This document shows, piece by piece, positions 5,772-7,312 of a stretch of DNA of 7,312 bases. Origin of the DNA: Alphaproteobacteria bacterium. GTDB lineage: Bacteria; Pseudomonadota; Alphaproteobacteria; Sphingomonadales; Sphingomonadaceae. The notes below the pieces were generated by a model. The model was not told where the DNA came from and made no database searches. It worked only from the letters and a program-made list of their open reading frames with translations. The translations under genes and the position numbers were made by a program. Position 1 is the stretch's first letter. Each line of letters begins with the position of its first letter. The stretch spans positions 1 to 7,312 of the forward strand of contig JADCGM010000221.1 in NCBI GenBank assembly GCA_020249025.1, in the 5' to 3' direction.

Positions 5772-6764
5772 CTATCCGCCGAGCGCCTCGATGCAGCCCG
5801 AGCGTTCGAGCAGCAGCCGCAGCTCCGCCTTCGCCGCGCCAGGCAGCGCCGCGTAGCGGGCGCGGAGTTCGGCGAGGCACTTCGCCTGATATTTGAACAC
5901 GCCCTGTTCATAGGACTGGCCCAGCGCGGTCATCCGGAAGATCTCCTTGCCCTTCGCCAGCGCCGTCTCGTTGGCGAGCAGGAAGGGCATGTAGACCGCG
6001 CCGATCACCTCGAGCAGCGCATCGACGGCATCGGGCAGCGGCGCATCGGCCGCATCCCACTCGCCCTCGATCCCCGACATGTCGTCGAGGTGCTGGAGCC
6101 AGCGGTAGGTGTAGGGAAAATCGGCGCGCATCATCGCCTGCGGGGTCGGGTCGGTGCCGAGCTGCGACAGTTGGCCATAGATCGCGAACTCGGCGAGCGA
6201 GGGCCGCGTCCCGAACAGGCTGTGCCGCGTCGTCACATGCGCTTCGAGCGCACCGAGGACGGCCCGCGTCGACTTGGCGATCAGCGGGAAATTCGCCTCG
6301 GTGCAGCCGACGAGCGCCATCCGCCCGACCTGGCGCTGGCGGAAGCGTTCGGCATTGGCCTCGCTCTCCGCGCGGCCGCCGCCCTTGAGCGCATCGAAGG
6401 CGAGCCAGCGGCTCATCTGCACCTGGTCGACCTCGCGCAGCCAGCGATAGCCGAACATCGCCTTGGTCAGCCATTCGTCGGCGAAATCCTCGATCAGCGC
6501 GGCGAGGAAGGCGCGCGCCGGATCGGGCGGCACGATCGAGCGCGGCGGGTGGCGCGTCTCCAGGTCGTAGATCAGCGGCGTCGAGTCGTTGGCGAAGGTG
6601 CCATCGACATATTCGAGCACGGGGATGACCGGCGCCTTCACCCGCTGCGTCGCCAGCATCGCCTCGGCGCCGTGCACCCAGATGTGCGGGATGCGGCGAT
6701 AGCGCAGCACCGCGCGCACCTTCAGCGAATAGGGCGAACCCAGCGCGCCGTAGAGCTTGTACAT
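5772..6764 (-). CDS. Glutathione S-transferase-like protein, long form
   Basis: A 330-residue protein with a GST N-terminal thioredoxin fold: MYKLYGALGSPYSLKVRAVL, where S10 is the likely glutathione-activating or binding residue; the cis-Pro loop PVIPVLEY (P48); and NDSTPLIYDLE, where D60-S61 match the Glu/Asp-Ser pair that holds the gamma-glutamyl group. A helical region resembling GST C-terminal domains follows, including SLFGTRPSLAEFAIYGQLSQLG with the usual N-capping-box-like SLAEFAIYG. The protein is about 100 residues longer than a common GST; the extra C-terminal part (about 245-330) is helical, charged, and has FKYQAKCLAELRARYAAL. No signal peptide or membrane segment is seen. The start at 6764 has AGGA 4 nt upstream and a plausible promoter at 6798-6825. 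It is divergent from the cinA-like gene and upstream of map. Whether it conjugates glutathione or acts otherwise (isomerase, dehalogenase, binding protein) cannot be told. Confidence 0.88.
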   Translation of the reverse strand: MYKLYGALGSPYSLKVRAVLRYRRIPHIWVHGAEAMLATQRVKAPVIPVLEYVDGTFANDSTPLIYDLETRHPPRSIVPPDPARAFLAALIEDFADEWLTKAMFGYRWLREVDQVQMSRWLAFDALKGGGRAESEANAERFRQRQVGRMALVGCTEANFPLIAKSTRAVLGALEAHVTTRHSLFGTRPSLAEFAIYGQLSQLGTDPTPQAMMRADFPYTYRWLQHLDDMSGIEGEWDAADAPLPDAVDALLEVIGAVYMPFLLANETALAKGKEIFRMTALGQSYEQGVFKYQAKCLAELRARYAALPGAAKAELRLLLERSGCIEALGG

Positions 6765-6797
6765 GTCGTCCTGTTCCCCCCCTTGCCCCGGCCCGCG

Positions 6798-6825
6798 ATG
6801 CTAGCCCTAAGCGCGCGCGCGGCAA
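6798..6825 (-). promoter_or_regulatory. Predicted promoter of the GST-like gene
   Basis: On the minus strand TTGCCG (6825-6820), a 16-bp spacer and TAGCAT (6803-6798) fit the housekeeping sigma pattern; GCTAGCAT also resembles the GCTANAWC -10 element of Caulobacter. The start would be near 6790, leaving a leader of about 26 nt that holds the AGGA before the ATG. The spacer contains an alternating CG run. Confidence 0.5.
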
Positions 6826-6846
6826 GCCGCCACGGGTGAGAGGTGG

Positions 6847-6882
6847 TTGGCGGGCGCGCCGCACCGCGCTAGTCACGGCGCA
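6847..6882 (+). promoter_or_regulatory. Predicted promoter of the cinA-like gene, possibly leaderless
   Basis: TTGGCG (6847-6852), a 17-bp spacer and TAGTCA (6870-6875, within GCTAGTCAC) lie just before the ATG. The expected start of transcription, about 7 bp after the -10 box, falls on or next to the A of the ATG at 6882. No Shine-Dalgarno is present, which agrees with a leaderless mRNA. Confidence 0.4.
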
Positions 6883-7312
6883 TGTCCGCACCCGACCGCA
6901 CCTACACCGCCGCCCTCATCATCATCGGCGACGAGATCCTGTCCGGCCGGACGCAGGACGCCAATCTCGCCTATCTCGCCAAATGGCTGAACGTGCAGGG
7001 CATCCGCCTCCGGACGTCGCGCGTCGTTCCCGACGACATGGACGCGATCGCCGAGGCGGTGAACGCGCTGAAGCCGCCGGCGCACGACTATCTGTTCACC
7101 ACCGGCGGCATCGGCCCGACGCATGACGACATCACTGTCGATGCGATCGCCGCAGCACTCGGCGTCGGCGTCGTCATGCACCCGGAGGCCGAGGCGATCC
7201 TGCGCGGCTATTACGGCGACCGCATCACCGAGGCGCGGCTGCGCATGGCGCGCGTCCCCGAGGGGGCCGACCTGCTGCCCAATCCGGTGTCGGGCGCGCC
7301 GGGCATCCGGCA
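6882..7312 (+). CDS. CinA/MoCF-family protein (competence/damage-inducible protein A), N-terminal part
   Basis: The 143 visible codons match the molybdopterin-binding-like (MoCF) domain of the CinA family: AALIIIGDEILSGRTQDAN (10-28), where GDEIL..G..D.N is the family signature; LAYLAKWLNVQGIRL; and the glycine-rich TTGGIGPTHDDIT (73-85) that forms the ligand-binding loop in MoCF proteins. The frame is open to the right edge, so the end is missing and it cannot be seen whether a C-terminal CinA (PncC-like nicotinamide-nucleotide amidase) domain follows; many alphaproteobacterial copies are short, with only the MoCF part. Full CinA proteins have NMN deamidase and ADP-ribose pyrophosphatase activity; the role of the short form is unclear. 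The ATG at 6882 gives the normal family N-terminus; no Shine-Dalgarno precedes it, and the -10-like box ends 6 bp upstream. Other short frames overlapping here are not real. Divergent from the GST-like gene. Confidence 0.9.
   Translation, partial: MSAPDRTYTAALIIIGDEILSGRTQDANLAYLAKWLNVQGIRLRTSRVVPDDMDAIAEAVNALKPPAHDYLFTTGGIGPTHDDITVDAIAAALGVGVVMHPEAEAILRGYYGDRITEARLRMARVPEGADLLPNPVSGAPGIR

Noticed and set aside
6811..6822. Alternating CG run, possible Z-DNA
   Set aside because: Short and expected in GC-rich DNA; it lies in a promoter spacer and I see nothing further to support a structural role.
4815..6839. 674-codon plus-strand frame opposite map and the GST-like gene
   Set aside because: Low-complexity Arg/Ala/His-rich shadow of two well-supported minus-strand genes.
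6836..7181. Short frames on both strands over the start of the cinA-like gene
   Set aside because: They lack family motifs, while the third frame from 6882 has the complete CinA/MoCF signature and is open to the edge.

Overview
High-GC window with strongly GC-biased third codon positions. The gene content points to an alphaproteobacterium, most likely of the Sphingomonadaceae or a close relative: large TonB-dependent receptors (TBDRs) with an EIIVTATRR start to the plug, a Map and a RadC of sphingomonad type lying side by side, and Caulobacter/sphingomonad-like promoters. This assignment is inference from gene style; no rRNA or marker gene was compared.

Layout. 1-185 (-): first 61 codons of a TBDR that runs off the left edge. 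186-369: a 184-bp gap with three structured elements: a GC-rich hairpin just past the upstream receptor's stop, a CCGGACTG/CAGTCCGG palindrome, and a hairpin followed by T6 that abuts the Shine-Dalgarno of the partial receptor. 370-3084 (-): a complete 904-residue TBDR whose first 80 shared bases are 78/80 identical to the partial one. 3085-3234: divergent intergenic region with a perfect 10-bp inverted repeat. 3235-4023 (+): a classical short-chain dehydrogenase/reductase (SDR). 4033-4758 (-): RadC-family JAMM protein. 4857-5681 (-): type I methionine aminopeptidase. 5772-6764 (-): long glutathione S-transferase-like protein. 6765-6881: divergent promoter region. 6882-7312 (+): start of a CinA/MoCF-family protein that runs off the right edge.

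How the parts relate. The left half (tandem TBDR paralogues plus a divergent SDR) looks like an accessory nutrient-uptake/catabolism module: the receptors import a scarce ligand across the outer membrane and the SDR would oxidise or reduce an alcohol/ketone, possibly on the same substrate. The palindrome between receptor and SDR is a good operator candidate for joint control. The right half (RadC, Map, GST-like, CinA-like) looks like housekeeping or conserved-neighbour genes with no obvious functional link to the receptors. SDR and RadC converge with only 9 bp between them, which marks the boundary. I see no tRNA, rRNA, CRISPR array, transposase or phage gene. The most notable signals are the near-identical coding block shared by the two receptors and the regulatory structures in the gaps around them.
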